Assembly (NCBI GenBank): GCA_020637635.1
Contig: JACKKB010000009.1
Span: 62,001 to 126,000, forward strand
Direction: 5' to 3'
DNA: 64,000 nt
Source: Albidovulum sp.
Lineage (GTDB): Bacteria; Pseudomonadota; Alphaproteobacteria; Rhodobacterales; Rhodobacteraceae
A program made the position numbers and the translations under genes. Position 1 is the stretch's first letter, and every line of letters begins with the position of its first letter. The notes beneath the pieces are model-generated. The model was not told where the DNA came from. It searched no databases and saw only the letters and a program-made list of their open reading frames with translations. Of this stretch, positions 61,769 to 64,000 are shown piece by piece.

Positions 61769-62551
61769 TCAGGCGCTTTTCAGATGCGGCGATGCAGCCG
61801 CCCGTCCGGCCTGCCAGGCGCCCGCGGCCGCGCCGAAGGCCTGAAACAGCTGCCGCGAGGCCGGATCCTCGGCGGCGTTCCACTCCGGATGCCATTGCAC
61901 CGACAGCGTGAAGCCCGGCGCGCCCTGCACGTAGAGAGCCTCGGGTGTGTCGTCGGGCGCCCATCCGTCGATGACGATGCGGCTGCCCGCGCTCTTGATC
62001 CCCTGGCCATGGAGCGTGTTGGTCATGACCTCTTCGGCGCCGAAAAGCTGCCGGAAGGGACCGTCGGGGGTGAAGCGGACGGCATGGCGCAGAGCGAACT
62101 TCTCCTCGAGCGTGCCCTCGGGTGGCATCCGGTGGTTCATCCGCCCCGGCAGATCGCGGATCTCGGGATGAAGCGTGCCGCCCATCGCCACGTTCACTTC
62201 CTGAAAGCCGCGGCAGACACCCAGAAACGGCTGCCCGCGCTCCACGCAGGCGCGCACCAGGGGCAGCGTGATCGCATCGCGACACCGGTCGAAGGCACCA
62301 TGCGCCTCGGTCGGTTCCTCGCCGTATTCCTCGGGGTGGACGTTGGGCCGCCCGCCGGTCAGCAGGAACCCGTCGCAGACCTCGAGAAGCTCGGCGACGC
62401 CGACAAGCCGCGGGTCCGTCGGTATCAGCAGCGGCAGACATCCCGCCACCTGCGCCACGGCGGCCGAATTCATCGTGCCCCCGGCATGGACCGGATAGCT
62501 GTCGTTCAGGAGGTTCATGTTGCCGATGATGCCGACGACCGGCCGTGACAT
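61769..62551 (-). CDS. gamma-glutamyl-gamma-aminobutyrate hydrolase-like peptidase C26
   Basis: 260-aa class I glutamine-amidotransferase-fold hydrolase. Catalytic Cys in FLGVCRGFQEVNVAMGG and His-x-Glu-type pair in SVQWHPEWNAAEDP; an N-terminal GIIGNMNLLNDSYPVHAGGT and LLTGGRPNVHPEEYGEEP match PuuD-type enzymes. It would release GABA from gamma-glutamyl-GABA. It is about 18 kb from the PuuB-like gene and is convergent with the RTX gene, so linkage to the polyamine operon is only functional, if at all. Confidence 0.88.
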   Translation of the reverse strand: MSRPVVGIIGNMNLLNDSYPVHAGGTMNSAAVAQVAGCLPLLIPTDPRLVGVAELLEVCDGFLLTGGRPNVHPEEYGEEPTEAHGAFDRCRDAITLPLVRACVERGQPFLGVCRGFQEVNVAMGGTLHPEIRDLPGRMNHRMPPEGTLEEKFALRHAVRFTPDGPFRQLFGAEEVMTNTLHGQGIKSAGSRIVIDGWAPDDTPEALYVQGAPGFTLSVQWHPEWNAAEDPASRQLFQAFGAAAGAWQAGRAAASPHLKSA

Positions 62552-62652
62552 GGCGTTCCCCTTTTCCCCGGAGCAGAGGATAATGCCCTTTGCGGAAAAG
62601 GAAAGTGCAGCTGCGCACGGTCACCCCGCCGCCGCCGCACCCGCCGCTTTCG

Positions 62653-64000
62653 TCAGCGCGCGGCCTTCACCTCGGCCCGCCGCCTGTGCAGGATCGGCTC
62701 GGTATAACCCGAGGGCTGTTCGCGCCCGAGGAACACCAGATCGCAGGCCGCCTGGAAGGCGAGCCCCTGGAACCCCGGCGCCATCGGCCGATAGGCGGGG
62801 TCACCCGCATTCTGCCGGTCGACAACCGCCGCCATCCTCTGCATCGCATCCATCACCGTGTCGGGGCTGACCACCCCGTGGTGCAGCCAGTTCGCGACAT
62901 GCTGGGCGCTGATCCGGCAAGTGGCACGGTCCTCCATGAGACCGACGTCATTGATGTCGGGGACCTTGGAACAGCCCACACCCTGATCGACCCAGCGCAC
63001 GACATAGCCGAGGATGCCCTGCACGTTGTTCTCGACCTCGCGGCGGATCTGGTCGGCATCCCACTTGCGGTAGGCGGCGAGCGGGATATCCAGCACGGTG
63101 TCCACATAGGCGCGCCGCCCGCCCTTCCTGAGCCGCGCCTGCACCGCGAAGACGTCGATCCGGTGGTAATGCAGCGCATGCAGCGTCGCCGCCGTCGGCG
63201 AGGGCACCCAGGCGGTATTGGCGCCGGCCTTGGGATGCTCGATCTTCGCCTCGAGCATCGCCGCCATGAGATCGGGCATCGCCCACATTCCCTTGCCGAT
63301 CTGCGCCCGCCCCGAAAGCCCGCACTCGAGCCCGATATCGACATTCTGGTTCTCGTAGGCGCCGATCCAGGCCTTGCGCTTGATGAAGTCCTTGCGGCTG
63401 AAGGGGCCGGCTTCCATCGAGGTATGGATCTCGTCCCCGGTGCGGTCGAGAAAGCCGGTGTTGATGAAGGCCACGCGGTGCCGCGCGGCGCGGATGCATT
63501 CCCTGAGGTTGACGCTCGTGCGCCGTTCCTCGTCCATGATGCCGAGCTTGACGGTGTGTTGCGGCAGGCCCAGCGCCGCCTCGACCCTGGTGAAGATCTC
63601 GTCGGCAAAGGCCACTTCCTCGGGCCCGTGCATCTTCGGCTTCACGACATAGACCGAACCGGAATGCGAATTGCGCAGGCCCGCGGTCTTCTTCAGGTCG
63701 TGGATCGCGATCAGCACCGTCACCATCGCGTCCATCAGCCCCTCGAAGATCTCTGCGCCGCTCGCATCGAGGATCGCGGGATTGGTCATCAGATGGCCGA
63801 CGTTGCGCACCAGAAGCAGCGCGCGCCCCTTGAGCGCGAGCTCGCTGCCATCCGGCGCCACATAGCGCCGGTCGGGGTTCAGCCGCCGGGTCAGCGCCTG
63901 CCCGCCCTTCTCGAACCGCTCCTCCAGATCGCCGCGCATCAGGCCGAGCCAGTTGCGATAGGCCTGCACCTTGTCCTCGGCATCCACGCAGGCGACCGAA
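62653..64000 (-). CDS. glcB: malate synthase G (C-terminal part)
   Basis: The 3' ~449 codons; the 5' part lies beyond the right edge. The first visible residues are SVACVDAEDKVQAYRNWLGL, the family block before the catalytic core. Others: RSVGHLMTNPAI-like RNVGHLMTNPAILDASGAEI, NSHSGSVYVVKPKMHGPEEV, IMDEERRTSVNLRECI, NVDIGLECGLSGRAQIGKGM and the C-terminal KVPDINDVGLMEDRATCRIS. It condenses glyoxylate with acetyl-CoA in the glyoxylate cycle. A 101-bp gap separates it from the PuuD-like gene. Confidence 0.96.
   Translation of the reverse strand, partial: SVACVDAEDKVQAYRNWLGLMRGDLEERFEKGGQALTRRLNPDRRYVAPDGSELALKGRALLLVRNVGHLMTNPAILDASGAEIFEGLMDAMVTVLIAIHDLKKTAGLRNSHSGSVYVVKPKMHGPEEVAFADEIFTRVEAALGLPQHTVKLGIMDEERRTSVNLRECIRAARHRVAFINTGFLDRTGDEIHTSMEAGPFSRKDFIKRKAWIGAYENQNVDIGLECGLSGRAQIGKGMWAMPDLMAAMLEAKIEHPKAGANTAWVPSPTAATLHALHYHRIDVFAVQARLRKGGRRAYVDTVLDIPLAAYRKWDADQIRREVENNVQGILGYVVRWVDQGVGCSKVPDINDVGLMEDRATCRISAQHVANWLHHGVVSPDTVMDAMQRMAAVVDRQNAGDPAYRPMAPGFQGLAFQAACDLVFLGREQPSGYTEPILHRRRAEVKAAR

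Overview
This window is a very GC-rich stretch of chromosome, almost certainly from a Rhodobacterales (Rhodobacteraceae/Paracoccaceae-type) alphaproteobacterium. The main evidence is a respiratory complex I operon interrupted by unidentified reading frames, an arrangement known from Rhodobacter capsulatus and Paracoccus denitrificans, with a NuoE that carries a C-terminal Ala/Pro/Lys linker and helix-hairpin-helix tail. Dense ATGA-type gene overlaps and high third-position GC fit this. No rRNA, tRNA, CRISPR array, insertion sequence or phage gene was seen.

Layout. (1) 1-15924, minus strand: nuoA-B-C-D-E-F-G-H-I-J-K-L (nuoL runs off the left edge), with eight accessory genes between the nuo genes. 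nuoL shows a 15-bp repeat expansion and an apparent frameshift near its 3' end. (2) 15943-24879, minus strand: a leucine/isovalerate degradation operon (ivd, mccB, mccA, hmgL and a methylglutaconyl-CoA hydratase candidate) that also holds an LprI-like secreted protein, a thermonuclease and a glutathione S-transferase. (3) 24942-26875, minus: a DegT-type aminotransferase and a phosphoglycolate phosphatase. (4) 27000-32452, plus: glmU-glmS, a PNPOx-like protein, an AlkD-like protein and moaA. A lower-GC small membrane protein with an internal duplication follows, beside a truncated gene remnant. (5) 33016-43308: an M20 amidohydrolase, then a putrescine module consisting of potFGHI with an amine oxidase-like flavoprotein (minus strand), a GntR/FCD regulator, and an spuC-like aminotransferase with a puuB-like oxidase (plus strand). 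Three copies of a TTTGATCA-type palindrome lie in the two control regions. (6) 43379-51918: a DadA-like oxidase and an ArgE-like deacetylase (minus), divergent from a five-gene dipeptide/oligopeptide ABC transporter (plus). (7) 51922-58839: a DUF3422 protein, a decayed dienelactone hydrolase, pntA-pntB transhydrogenase, an ICMT-like methyltransferase and kynureninase. (8) 59018-64000: a large RTX-repeat protein with a C-terminal Hint-type domain and a recent internal duplication, a PuuD-like glutamine amidotransferase-fold hydrolase, and the C-terminal part of malate synthase G.

How the genes fit together. The window is dominated by core energy metabolism (complex I and proton-translocating transhydrogenase) and by catabolism of amino acids and amines: leucine, putrescine, peptides and kynurenine. 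The clearest regulatory story is the polyamine module, where one local GntR-family regulator probably controls both uptake and degradation. The most unusual architecture is in the nuo operon, where the same C-terminal domain occurs on NuoE and on a neighbouring membrane-anchored protein with a long EAAKA-repeat helix.
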